43,139 bases of DNA from Clostridiaceae bacterium (GTDB lineage: Bacteria; Bacillota; Clostridia; Acetivibrionales; DUMB01), in contig DUMB01000079.1 of assembly GCA_012840085.1 (NCBI GenBank), positions 1 to 43,139 of the forward strand, given 5' to 3'. The position numbers and the translations under genes are program-made. The notes under the pieces were generated by a model, which saw only the letters and a program-made list of their open reading frames with translations, did not search any database and was not told the DNA's origin. How positions within the stretch are numbered: position 1 is the first letter of the stretch; every line of letters begins with the position of its first letter. Positions 25,695 to 33,158 of this stretch are shown here, piece by piece.

Positions 25695-25724
25695 AAAAAA
25701 AGTCCCGTTGATGGGACTTTTTTT
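25695..25724 (-). terminator. Strong terminator at the end of acpP
   Basis: A 12-bp perfect stem (25695-25706 with 25713-25724) has a 6-base loop, a GGGAC/GTCCC core and a T-run of eight on the minus strand. The acpP stop codon lies inside the stem base. It would reduce fabF expression relative to acpP. Confidence 0.9.
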
Positions 25725-25950
25725 ATGAATTATTTTTAATGTACTCAACCGCATCGCCAACGGTTGTAATTTTTTCGGCTTCACTGTCAGGAATTTCGAG
25801 GTCGAATTCCTCTTCGAGAGCCATTATTAATTCAACGATGTCCAGTGAGTCTGCACCAAGATCGTCGATGAATGATGCTTCCATTGTAACATCGTCTTCA
25901 TCAACCCCCAACTGGTCAACAATGATTTTCTTTACCTTTTCAAATACCAT
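25723..25950 (-). CDS. acpP: Acyl carrier protein
   Basis: ACP carries growing acyl chains on a phosphopantetheine arm. The 75-residue acidic protein has the attachment Ser35 in '[20 protein letters not shown]'. Helices and length are typical. ATG 25948-25950 follows GGGGAGGTGAGTAA. It lies between fabG and fabF, with its own strong terminator, in keeping with its need for high expression. Confidence 0.98.
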   Translation of the reverse strand: MVFEKVKKIIVDQLGVDEDDVTMEASFIDDLGADSLDIVELIMALEEEFDLEIPDSEAEKITTVGDAVEYIKNNS

Positions 25951-26094
25951 TTACTCACCTCCCCTCAAAGAGGAATATACTTTACTATAATTATTTAATG
26001 GACTGATGATTAATGATATATTTTTATCTGTCCATTTCATAATTGTTTCAAGAAATACTGCATTTTTTAACAGCGTTACTACACTGTCAGAGAC

Positions 26095-26130
26095 TCTAAA
26101 TATAGAAGTATTATAACTTCTACATTTAGA
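26095..26130 (-). repeat. 14-bp stem-loop directly after fabG
   Basis: Arms tctaaat/atttaga and tagaagt/acttcta (26095-26109 with 26116-26130) pair over 14 bases with one A-C mismatch and a 6-base loop. It starts six bases after the fabG stop. There is no U-tract, so it is more likely an mRNA processing or stabilising element ahead of acpP than a terminator. Confidence 0.65.
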
Positions 26131-26135
26131 TATTA

Positions 26136-26879
26136 TTACATAACTAATCCTCCGTCAATATGTATTACTTGACCATTTATATAATCTGAATCTTCTGATG
26201 CAAGAAAACCTACAACATTAGCCACATCTTCAGGTGTCCCAAACCTGTTTAGTGGAATACTCTTCAGGTAGGCTTCCTTTACTTTATCCGGAAGTACATC
26301 AGTCATATTGCTCTTTATTAATCCTGGTGCAACTGCATTGCATGTAATATTCCTTGAAGCCAGCTCTTTGGCAGTAGATTTTGTAAGGCCAATAAGTCCG
26401 GCTTTCGAAGCAGAATAATTTGCCTGTCCGGGATTTCCCATTACCCCGGCCACTGAGGATATATTTATTATTTTACCGCTTTTTTGCTTCATCATTACTT
26501 TGGATACAGCCTTGGTACATAAAAATGCACCTTTAAGATTTATATCAAGTACGTCATCCCAGTCTTTTTCAGTCATTCTGAGCATAAGGGTATCCCTTGT
26601 TATTCCTGCATTGTTTACAAGAATATCAATACGTCCAAAAGCTTCAACAGCTTTATTTACCATGTCTTCAACATCATCAGGATTTCTGACATCTCCCTTT
26701 GTTACAATTACATTGTAACCTTCAGCTTTGAATTCTTCTGCTGTTTTGTCAATTGAATCTGAAGAGGGTATATCGTTGAGAACAATATTTGCTCCCATCA
26801 TGGCAAGTTTTTTAGCTATGGCCTTACCAAGACCTCTTCCGGAACCGGTCACAACAGCAGTTTTTCCCCTTAATTGCAT
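26136..26879 (-). CDS. fabG: 3-oxoacyl-ACP reductase
   Basis: FabG reduces 3-oxoacyl-ACP with NADPH. The 247-residue short-chain dehydrogenase has the cofactor motif 'TGSGRGLGKAIA', 'NNAGITRD', the catalytic Ser in 'INISSVAG' and Tyr-x3-Lys in 'ANYSASKAG'. I prefer ATG 26877-26879 (protein begins MQLRGKTAVVTG, the family norm), nine bases after GGGG; ATG 26886-26888 is only four bases from it. It follows fabD and precedes acpP. Confidence 0.96.
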   Translation of the reverse strand: MQLRGKTAVVTGSGRGLGKAIAKKLAMMGANIVLNDIPSSDSIDKTAEEFKAEGYNVIVTKGDVRNPDDVEDMVNKAVEAFGRIDILVNNAGITRDTLMLRMTEKDWDDVLDINLKGAFLCTKAVSKVMMKQKSGKIINISSVAGVMGNPGQANYSASKAGLIGLTKSTAKELASRNITCNAVAPGLIKSNMTDVLPDKVKEAYLKSIPLNRFGTPEDVANVVGFLASEDSDYINGQVIHIDGGLVM

Positions 26880-26960
26880 ATCATACATCCCCTTCTTTTG
26901 GAGTAGTTTAAGGTAAAATACACAATAGTCAAATTATTAGCGGTTATATAGTGATATAAG

Positions 26961-27893
26961 TTATGCCAAGGCTGACAATGTTTCCTTCAGTGAACCCAAG
27001 TCTTCAACGTTATAAGTCTTGACTTCCTTATTAATCTTTTTCACAAAACCACTTAATACTTTTCCAGGTCCGATTTCTATAAATGTATCAACGCCGTCGT
27101 CAATCATTTTCCTTACTGATTTTTCCCATAATACAGGACTTGATACCTGTTTTACAAGAAGATCCTTCACTATTGAACTGTCAGTAACATATTCAGCATT
27201 TACATTTGCTACAACGGGTATATTCATTTCATTAAATTTTATTTTTTCAAGCTCCACTGCCAGTTTCTCACCTGCAGGTTTGAGCAGTCTGCTGTGGAAT
27301 GGAGCACTTACTGCGAGAGGAAGAGCACGTTTTGCACCTTTCGCTTTGCAAAGCTCCATTGCTTTCTCAACTGCTTTTACCTCACCGGCAATAACAATTT
27401 GTCCGGGACAGTTGAAATTCACAGGATCTACTATTCCATATGATGCAGCATCAACACAACATTCAATTACATCATTATCCTGAAGTCCAATTATTGCAGC
27501 CATCATGCCAACACCAAGGGGTACAGCCTCCTGCATGTATTTGCCCCTCTTTTTAAGAACGGCAGCAGCATCCATAAGGGAAATTGTACCGGCGGCAACA
27601 TGAGCACCGTATTCACCAAGACTGAGCCCAGCTGCGACATCCGGCTTAATACCGTTTTCAATCAGCGGCTGCATGCAAGCCATACTTGCAGTAAATATTG
27701 CAGGTTGCGTATTTTCAGTTATCTTAAGAGTTTCTTCATCACTTTCAAATACAAGTTTCTTCATGTCGTAACCGACGGCTTCCGATGCCTGCTCAAATAC
27801 TTCATTTGCTTTCGGGTAAGCATCAGCTATTTGTTTTCCCATCCCAACATACTGAGCACCTTGCCCGGGAAAAATAAATGCAATTTTTGACAT
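26961..27893 (-). CDS. fabD: Malonyl-CoA-ACP transacylase
   Basis: FabD transfers malonyl groups from CoA to ACP. The 310-residue protein has 'FPGQGAQYVGMGKQI', the nucleophile Ser in 'GLSLGEYGAHVAAG', the catalytic His in 'SAPFHSRLLKPAG' and 'FIEIGPGKVLSGFVKKI' at the end. The ATG follows TTGGAGGGTTTCT. It lies between fabH and fabG; no fabK or fabZ is inserted here. Confidence 0.97.
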   Translation of the reverse strand: MSKIAFIFPGQGAQYVGMGKQIADAYPKANEVFEQASEAVGYDMKKLVFESDEETLKITENTQPAIFTASMACMQPLIENGIKPDVAAGLSLGEYGAHVAAGTISLMDAAAVLKKRGKYMQEAVPLGVGMMAAIIGLQDNDVIECCVDAASYGIVDPVNFNCPGQIVIAGEVKAVEKAMELCKAKGAKRALPLAVSAPFHSRLLKPAGEKLAVELEKIKFNEMNIPVVANVNAEYVTDSSIVKDLLVKQVSSPVLWEKSVRKMIDDGVDTFIEIGPGKVLSGFVKKINKEVKTYNVEDLGSLKETLSALA

Positions 27894-27967
27894 AGAAACC
27901 CTCCAAATCTTTTAATAAATCTTTTAATATAATATTATATTGTAACTTCGTTATTCATCCACTTTAA

Positions 27968-28966
27968 TTACCTGTTCCATTTTACAAGTGCTGAAGCCCA
28001 TGTAAGGCCTCCACCAAATCCGACAAGGACGATATTATCACCTTTTGATATCCTGCCGCTTTTCCAGGCTTCTTCCAGAGCCACAGGAATTGATGCTGAA
28101 GATATGTTCCCATATTTATGTACATTGGAATACACTTTTTCAAAAAGAATTCCCATTTTTTTTGAGGCTCCGTCAATTATTCTTATATTAGCCTGGTGAG
28201 GTATTATAAGCTGCACGTCATCCAGTGTAATATTACATTTTTCCAATACTTTTTCTACAGCCTGAGCCATAATGTTTACTGCAAACTTAAAAACTTCGGT
28301 TCCATCCATCCATAATACCATTTTATTTTCATGCAAACGCTTTTCCTTATCCTCATTACTGAGATGACAACATGGTATTGTTATGAAATGCCCCATGCTA
28401 CCATCAGCGCCAAGTTCTGTATCAATTATTCCATATTCTTTTTCAACCGCTCCAAGTACTACCGCACCAGCTCCATCACCAAAAAGAATGCAGGTATTGC
28501 GGTCCTCCCAATCCACTATTTTTGAGAGGCCTTCGCATGCGACAACCAGGACATTTTTATAATAACCGGTTGAGATAAACTGTTGCGCTGTAGTTAATCC
28601 ATATATAAATCCGGAACAAGCAGCATTTAAATCAAAAGCTGCAGAATTTTTTGCTTTAATTTCTTTTTGAATAATACATGAGATAGAAGGAGAAAGATAA
28701 TCTGGACATGAAGTGGTAACTATTATCAAGTCGATTTCTTCGGGCTTTAACCCTGCATCATCAATGGCTTTCTTTGCTGCTTCAACGCCAAGAACATATG
28801 CAGGTGTTTCCCTTTCAAGGATTCTTCTTTCAGATATACCCGTCCTTTTTATTATCCATTCATCAGAAGTATCAACCATTTTTTCCAAGTCAAAATTAGT
28901 AAGTACCTTCTCAGGAAGAGCACTACCCAATCCGAGAATTCCGATTCCATGAGTTAAACTATTCAA
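27968..28966 (-). CDS. fabH: Beta-ketoacyl-ACP synthase III
   Basis: FabH starts fatty-acid synthesis by condensing an acyl-CoA with malonyl-ACP. The 332-residue protein has the Cys in 'FDLNAACSGFIYGL' (about 115), His in 'IIPHQANIRI' and Asn in 'YGNISSASIPVAL'. The start is TTG at 28964-28966, nine bases after GGAGG, and overlaps the plsX stop by eight bases, so the genes are coupled. FabH substrate choice (straight or branched primer) cannot be read directly. Confidence 0.97.
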   Translation of the reverse strand: MNSLTHGIGILGLGSALPEKVLTNFDLEKMVDTSDEWIIKRTGISERRILERETPAYVLGVEAAKKAIDDAGLKPEEIDLIIVTTSCPDYLSPSISCIIQKEIKAKNSAAFDLNAACSGFIYGLTTAQQFISTGYYKNVLVVACEGLSKIVDWEDRNTCILFGDGAGAVVLGAVEKEYGIIDTELGADGSMGHFITIPCCHLSNEDKEKRLHENKMVLWMDGTEVFKFAVNIMAQAVEKVLEKCNITLDDVQLIIPHQANIRIIDGASKKMGILFEKVYSNVHKYGNISSASIPVALEEAWKSGRISKGDNIVLVGFGGGLTWASALVKWNR

Positions 28967-29969
28967 TATTTCCAGCCTCCAAGTTACTTAGACTTCTCTG
29001 AATCTTTTCCATGAGCGAATTATTAACCAGATTATATGCTTTTAATACAACGTGTTTTATTGTTCTGGCATTGGAATTTCCGTGGCTCTTAATTACTAAT
29101 CCATTGACTCCTAGTATTGGTGCACCTCCGTCTACATCAGCATCGAGCTGCTTTTTAAACTCTTTCATATCCCTCATCACAAATAGCAGAGAAAGCTTTG
29201 AAAAAATAGTTCTTTTGAACATACCTTTAAGGAAAGCCATAAAGAACGATCCTGCACCTTCAAGAAATTTAAGAAGCACATTTCCTACATAACCATCGCA
29301 GACTGCTATATCAACATTTCCTTCAGGTATATCTCTTCCCTCAACATTTCCGATAAAGTTTAAATTTGATTTAGATAGAAGCTCATATGCATTTTTGAGG
29401 ACTTGTGTGCCCTTTTTTGCTTCGGTTCCCATGTTTACAAGTCCGACAGACGGACTTTCAATACCAAAAAGTTCTTTAAAGTAAACAGAACCTAAAATTC
29501 CAAACTGCAAGTAATTAGTAGGCTTACATGTAGAATTTAATCCTGCATCGATCAAAAGTGCTTTACCCTTTTTAGTTGGTATAACCGCACCCAAAGCAGG
29601 CCTTTCTACACCCTTTAACCTTCCGAGGATCAATAGCGCTCCGGTAAGAAGAGCACCTGTATTTCCTGCGGAAATCAGAACGTCGCCTTCTTTTTGCTTT
29701 AACATATTAAATCCAACAACCATGGATGAATTCTTTTTCAATCTAATCGCCCGAGTAGGAATATCTTCATTGGTAATAACCTCTTTGGCATGTATCACCT
29801 GAATTCTGGGACTGCTGAATTTCCTCGATTCAAGTATTTTTCTTATCCGATCATCGTCACCTATAAGGATAATATCAAATCCAGTTTGACATTTTACTGC
29901 ATCTATGCAACCATTAACTATAGCGTCCGGAGCATTATCGCCACCCATAGCATCAACTAAAATTCTCAA
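28959..29969 (-). CDS. plsX: Phosphate acyltransferase PlsX
   Basis: PlsX converts acyl-ACP to acyl-phosphate, the donor for PlsY in phospholipid synthesis. The 336-residue protein starts 'RILVDAMGGDNAPDAIVNG' and has 'SAGNTGALLTGAL', 'GAVIPTKKGKALLIDAGLN' and 'GNVEGRDIPEGNVDIAVCDG', all typical. I chose TTG 29967-29969, eight bases after GGGAG; the GTG at 29976-29978 overlaps that site. It lies 71 bases after fapR, the usual FapR-regulated arrangement. Confidence 0.96.
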   Translation of the reverse strand: MRILVDAMGGDNAPDAIVNGCIDAVKCQTGFDIILIGDDDRIRKILESRKFSSPRIQVIHAKEVITNEDIPTRAIRLKKNSSMVVGFNMLKQKEGDVLISAGNTGALLTGALLILGRLKGVERPALGAVIPTKKGKALLIDAGLNSTCKPTNYLQFGILGSVYFKELFGIESPSVGLVNMGTEAKKGTQVLKNAYELLSKSNLNFIGNVEGRDIPEGNVDIAVCDGYVGNVLLKFLEGAGSFFMAFLKGMFKRTIFSKLSLLFVMRDMKEFKKQLDADVDGGAPILGVNGLVIKSHGNSNARTIKHVVLKAYNLVNNSLMEKIQRSLSNLEAGNIE

Positions 29970-30040
29970 AGTATTCACTCCCGGATAGATAATTTTTACT
30001 GTGTAATCAATGTAGTAATATAAAAATACTATTTTTTCCG

Positions 30041-30604
30041 CTACTTTTCAAGTGAAACTAATATAAATTTGCCCCTGAATACTTCGGTTTGCTTTTCAGT
30101 TATTCTGACCCAGACAATATAGTTTCTCTCTCTTACTCTTTTGACTTCAGCTTTTGCCAAAAGCTTATTTCCCGCATACACAGGTGTTTTGTATTTGATA
30201 TTTGCCACACCTACCAGAGCGACTTCTGCATCAATTACTGCTATTGCAAGTGATTCAGCTAATGAGTATATAAAATGACCTCTTACAATCTTTGTCTTTT
30301 CAAAAGCCATGGTACTGTTGGTCTCAAGTATAGATATCCCATTTTTGTTTAGGTTTAATTCGAGCAGCTCTCCTACAATTTCCTTGCTGTTAAGAGATTT
30401 AACCTTGTTGTAATTCTTTTCAGCTACAGTCTTAATTCTCTCTCTGAGCTCAGGAATTCCAAGTTCCAGCCTGTCTAGCCTTATTGTAGGTACACTTACG
30501 TTAAAAATTTCTGCCAGTTCTTCGTCAGTAAGAAAAGGATCTTCATATAATTTGTTTTTCAAAACCTGTTGTCTTTCCTTTTTTGTGGAGGAAGACCTGC
30601 TCAT
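30041..30604 (-). CDS. fapR: Fatty acid and phospholipid synthesis repressor FapR
   Basis: FapR represses lipid synthesis genes and is released by malonyl-CoA. The 187-residue protein has an N-terminal helix-turn-helix ('[20 protein letters not shown]', about 25-45, then '[12 protein letters not shown]') and a C-terminal hot-dog domain that binds malonyl-CoA ('[20 protein letters not shown]', '[20 protein letters not shown]'). ATG 30602-30604 follows GAGGTGCTGAAAG. A promoter with a FapR-like palindrome lies upstream, pointing to autoregulation. It heads the plsX-fabH-fabD-fabG-acpP-(fabF) cluster. Confidence 0.95.
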   Translation of the reverse strand: MSRSSSTKKERQQVLKNKLYEDPFLTDEELAEIFNVSVPTIRLDRLELGIPELRERIKTVAEKNYNKVKSLNSKEIVGELLELNLNKNGISILETNSTMAFEKTKIVRGHFIYSLAESLAIAVIDAEVALVGVANIKYKTPVYAGNKLLAKAEVKRVRERNYIVWVRITEKQTEVFRGKFILVSLEK

Positions 30605-30680
30605 CTTTCAGCACCTCGTTAGTAAGTAAATAAATTATGCACACCTTGCCAGTAAATAAATATGCTCACTTTACCGAATT

Positions 30681-30697
30681 TTATTACCAGATAATAA
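30681..30697 (-). promoter_or_regulatory. Candidate FapR operator at fapR
   Basis: The plus strand reads TTATTACCAGATAATAA, a 17-bp near-perfect palindrome. Its geometry (TTAnTA..TAnTAA) matches the 17-bp Bacillus FapR box; on the minus strand I count 12 of 17 matches to the Bacillus form as remembered. It lies 15 bases downstream of the -10 at 30712-30717, so FapR bound there would block the promoter. Confidence 0.7.
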
Positions 30698-30711
30698 TCA
30701 CTGATGTTAAA

Positions 30712-30740
30712 AGTATATAATAAAAATAAATTTGATGCAA
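30712..30740 (-). promoter_or_regulatory. fapR operon promoter
   Basis: On the minus strand TTGCAT (30735-30740), a 17-base spacer and TATACT (30712-30717) fit the vegetative promoter pattern. Transcription would start near 30705, just before the palindrome. Confidence 0.65.
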
Positions 30741-30750
30741 CAATTTCCTA

Positions 30751-30801
30751 AAAAAAACACAAATAAAAATCCGTAGAATATCCACGGATTTGTTATTTGT
30801 G
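30751..30801 (-). terminator. Terminator of the rimO-pgsA operon
   Basis: An inner stem (aaatccgt 30767-30774 with acggattt 30784-30791) is extended by outer arms cacaaataa (30758-30766) and ttatttgtg (30793-30801). On the minus strand a run of seven or eight T follows (30750-30757). It ends eight bases before the pgsA stop codon. Confidence 0.9.
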
Positions 30802-30808
30802 CAGTTTA

Positions 30809-31426
30809 TTAGTCTTCAGATTTTATAACATGCAGGTTTTTTGCGATGTAGTCATATCCGGAGTATATAGTAAAGATAACTGCAATAAACATGGCAAATT
30901 TATCGAAACTAAAACTTGTAATCAAGCTTAAAGGAAAGTTTTTAAGCAGTGCTGCAGATATTGCTATAACTTGCGACACCTGCTTTATTTTTCCCAAATT
31001 GCTTGCAGCTATTACTACGCCCTCTCCGGCTGCAACGAGTCTTAAACCTGTAACAAGCAGTTCTCTTCCTATTATAATCATTGCTGCCCAGCCCCAGACA
31101 TCTCCTAATTGTACAAGAGCAATCAGCGCAGCAGTCGAAAGCAATTTGTCAGCAATGGGATCCAGGAACTTTCCAAGCTTGGTGACCAGATTTCGCTTTC
31201 TTGCAATATGTCCATCTATCCCATCGGTACATGAAGCAATAATAAATATTACAGCAGCAATATATCTGCCATAGCTGTTTATAAAATTATTATAGGCAGT
31301 TAATTGTTCGCGCATAAAGCTAAAAAAGCTGCTCTGGAGCATCCAGTCAGGCAATGGCATAATAAATATCATAAATACAGGTACAATAAAAATTCTTGTG
31401 AATGAAATCTTATTAGGTAGATTCAT
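30809..31426 (-). CDS. pgsA: CDP-diacylglycerol-glycerol-3-phosphate 3-phosphatidyltransferase
   Basis: PgsA makes phosphatidylglycerophosphate from CDP-diacylglycerol and glycerol-3-phosphate in the membrane. The CDP-alcohol phosphotransferase motif D-G-x2-D-G-x2-A-R is visible in 'CTDGIDGHIARKRN', completed by 'GKFLDPIADKLL' (G-x3-D-x3-D). The 205-residue protein has several hydrophobic helices. Its ATG overlaps the rimO end by 14 bases and follows GGAGAGG. The gene connects phospholipid synthesis with the adjacent fapR cluster but is separated from it by a terminator. Confidence 0.95.
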   Translation of the reverse strand: MNLPNKISFTRIFIVPVFMIFIMPLPDWMLQSSFFSFMREQLTAYNNFINSYGRYIAAVIFIIASCTDGIDGHIARKRNLVTKLGKFLDPIADKLLSTAALIALVQLGDVWGWAAMIIIGRELLVTGLRLVAAGEGVVIAASNLGKIKQVSQVIAISAALLKNFPLSLITSFSFDKFAMFIAVIFTIYSGYDYIAKNLHVIKSED

Positions 31427-32750
31427 ACTTGACCTCTCCTATTAAATCATATTCATCTTCAGAAAGTATTTCAACTTTGTAAAATTCCCCCATTTCCAGA
31501 GGCTCACTACTGGTGAAATAAACTACTCCGTCAATTTCAGGAGCTTCAGCGTAGGTTCTCCCGTAATAGAAAATACCATCATCGGCAACTCCCTGAACAA
31601 TTGCATCATAAGTTTGTCCAACTCTGCTGCGGTTTTTTTCCCGGGTGATATTATACTGAATTTCCATAATTTCATTATATCTTTCATTTTTTATATTGTC
31701 ATCTACTTGTTTATCCATATTGAAAGCAGGTGTGCCTTCTTCCATCGAATATGTGAATACTCCAAGCCTGTCAAATTCAGCTTCTTTGACAAAATTGCGG
31801 AGCATTTCAAAGTCATTCTCATCTTCTCCCGGGAACCCTACAATAAATGTAGTTCTTATAATTATTTCGGGTATTTCGCTCTTCAGCCTAACTATTAAAT
31901 TCCTTATTTCCCGGGAATTGCCCCTTCTTCCCATGGATTTCAATATCTTGTCACTAATATGCTGTATAGGAATATCAAGATATTTGCATACCTTGCTGTT
32001 ATTTTTAATTTCCTGAATCAGCCTGTCATCAATTTCTTCAGGATAACAGTAAAGCAGCCTTATCCATTTAAGCCCGTCAATCTTGCTTAACTCCTGAATC
32101 AGGTCAACCAGTTTCTTTGAGCCGTATAAATCAAGGCCATAAAGTGTAGTATCCTGTGCAACAAGTACTAATTCCTTTATTCCGCTGTCAACAAGTTTTC
32201 TTGCTTCAGAAACTATATTCTCCATCTTTCTGCTTCTGTAGCGGCCTCTCAGTGAAGGAATTACACAGTAAGTACAACAGTTGTCACAGCCTTCAGCAAT
32301 CTTTAGATACGTAAACCCATTTCTGTTTGACAGGAATCTATTTTTCTCAAGATAATCGACTCCGCATAAATCACCGCATAAAACAGTTTTTTCTTCAGGA
32401 AGAGAATTTTCTATTACTTCAATTATTTTATCGAAACTTCCGGTTCCAATAACAGCGTCAACTTCAGGAATCTCTGAAGTTATCTGCTCTCTGTAGCGCT
32501 CAGCCAGACATCCTGTAACTAATAACAACTTGCAATTATTTTTCTTGCACTCAGCCATTTCAAGTATTGTGTTGACAGACTCCTGCTGAGCGGATTCAAT
32601 AAAACCACATGTGTTGACAATTAACACTTCTGCTTCGTCCTTGTCAGATGTAAACTCGTAACCTTTTTCTTTAAGCATTCCAAGCATAATTTCACTGTCT
32701 ACAAGGTTTTTCGGACACCCAAGTGAAACAACGCCTACTTTTTTTCCCAA
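31413..32750 (-). CDS. rimO: Ribosomal protein S12 methylthiotransferase RimO
   Basis: RimO adds a methylthio group to an Asp of ribosomal protein S12. The 445-residue protein begins 'GKKVGVVSLGCPKNLVDSE' (UPF0004 cluster Cys12), has the radical SAM motif C-x3-C-x2-C in 'EGCDNCCTYCVIPSLRGR' and a C-terminal TRAM domain. 'SLGCPKNLVDSE' separates RimO from MiaB. The start is TTG 32748-32750 after GGAGGG. It is the first gene of rimO-pgsA and lies divergent from the acyl-CoA dehydrogenase gene. Confidence 0.95.
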   Translation of the reverse strand: MGKKVGVVSLGCPKNLVDSEIMLGMLKEKGYEFTSDKDEAEVLIVNTCGFIESAQQESVNTILEMAECKKNNCKLLLVTGCLAERYREQITSEIPEVDAVIGTGSFDKIIEVIENSLPEEKTVLCGDLCGVDYLEKNRFLSNRNGFTYLKIAEGCDNCCTYCVIPSLRGRYRSRKMENIVSEARKLVDSGIKELVLVAQDTTLYGLDLYGSKKLVDLIQELSKIDGLKWIRLLYCYPEEIDDRLIQEIKNNSKVCKYLDIPIQHISDKILKSMGRRGNSREIRNLIVRLKSEIPEIIIRTTFIVGFPGEDENDFEMLRNFVKEAEFDRLGVFTYSMEEGTPAFNMDKQVDDNIKNERYNEIMEIQYNITREKNRSRVGQTYDAIVQGVADDGIFYYGRTYAEAPEIDGVVYFTSSEPLEMGEFYKVEILSEDEYDLIGEVKYEST

Positions 32751-33077
32751 ACTCTACCCTCCTTAAATCTTTCTGCCGGCATTTCGACAGCAATAAAAGT
32801 AATAAATCCCGAACTCATGAGCTGCTACGCTCTATATCTTTTCGAGAACTTTACTTATAATAATGATAATAAATTATTGGTATTGCATTCTGCTCAGAAA
32901 ACTATTTCTACTTTACCTTAAATAATATACACCTTAGGAGCAACTTAAACAATATTAATTTCAATAATTACTTCTTAACTTCAGAACCACACAGTGTAAT
33001 CATACAAACGCGTAAATACAGAACAGTATATGTAAAACAATGGCTACATGATTTAGCAGGAAAATATTGCATTGAAA

Positions 33078-33107
33078 TTGAAATTATAATATACTTATTG
33101 TAATAAT
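33078..33107 (+). promoter_or_regulatory. Candidate promoter of the acyl-CoA dehydrogenase/ETF operon
   Basis: TTGAAA (33078-33083), an 18-base spacer and AATAAT (33102-33107) form a reasonable vegetative promoter. The -10 abuts the FapR-like palindrome at 33109-33125. Confidence 0.45.
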
Positions 33108-33108
33108 T

Positions 33109-33125
33109 TTATTACCAGATATTAA
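33109..33125 (+). promoter_or_regulatory. Second candidate FapR operator, at the acyl-CoA dehydrogenase operon
   Basis: TTATTACCAGATATTAA matches the site before fapR in 16 of 17 bases. Including flanks, 33105-33126 matches 30677-30698 at 21 of 22. The palindrome lies just downstream of the -10 of the candidate promoter and 33 bases before the start codon. Confidence 0.6.
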
Positions 33126-33158
33126 TAGTAAATCCTAAATCAAAGGGGTGTGTGAGGT

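Larger units (their letters stand above)
32751..33158. other. Divergent promoter region between rimO and acyl-CoA dehydrogenase
   Basis: This 408-base gap has no credible gene. Its right end carries a promoter and a FapR-like palindrome for the plus-strand operon (33078-33125). The left part must hold the rimO promoter, which I could not place. A 33-codon frame at 32816 has no ribosome site and is ignored. Confidence 0.6.

Noticed and set aside
32816..32920. 33-codon plus-strand frame in the rimO upstream gap
   Set aside because: No ribosome site and no recognisable protein features.
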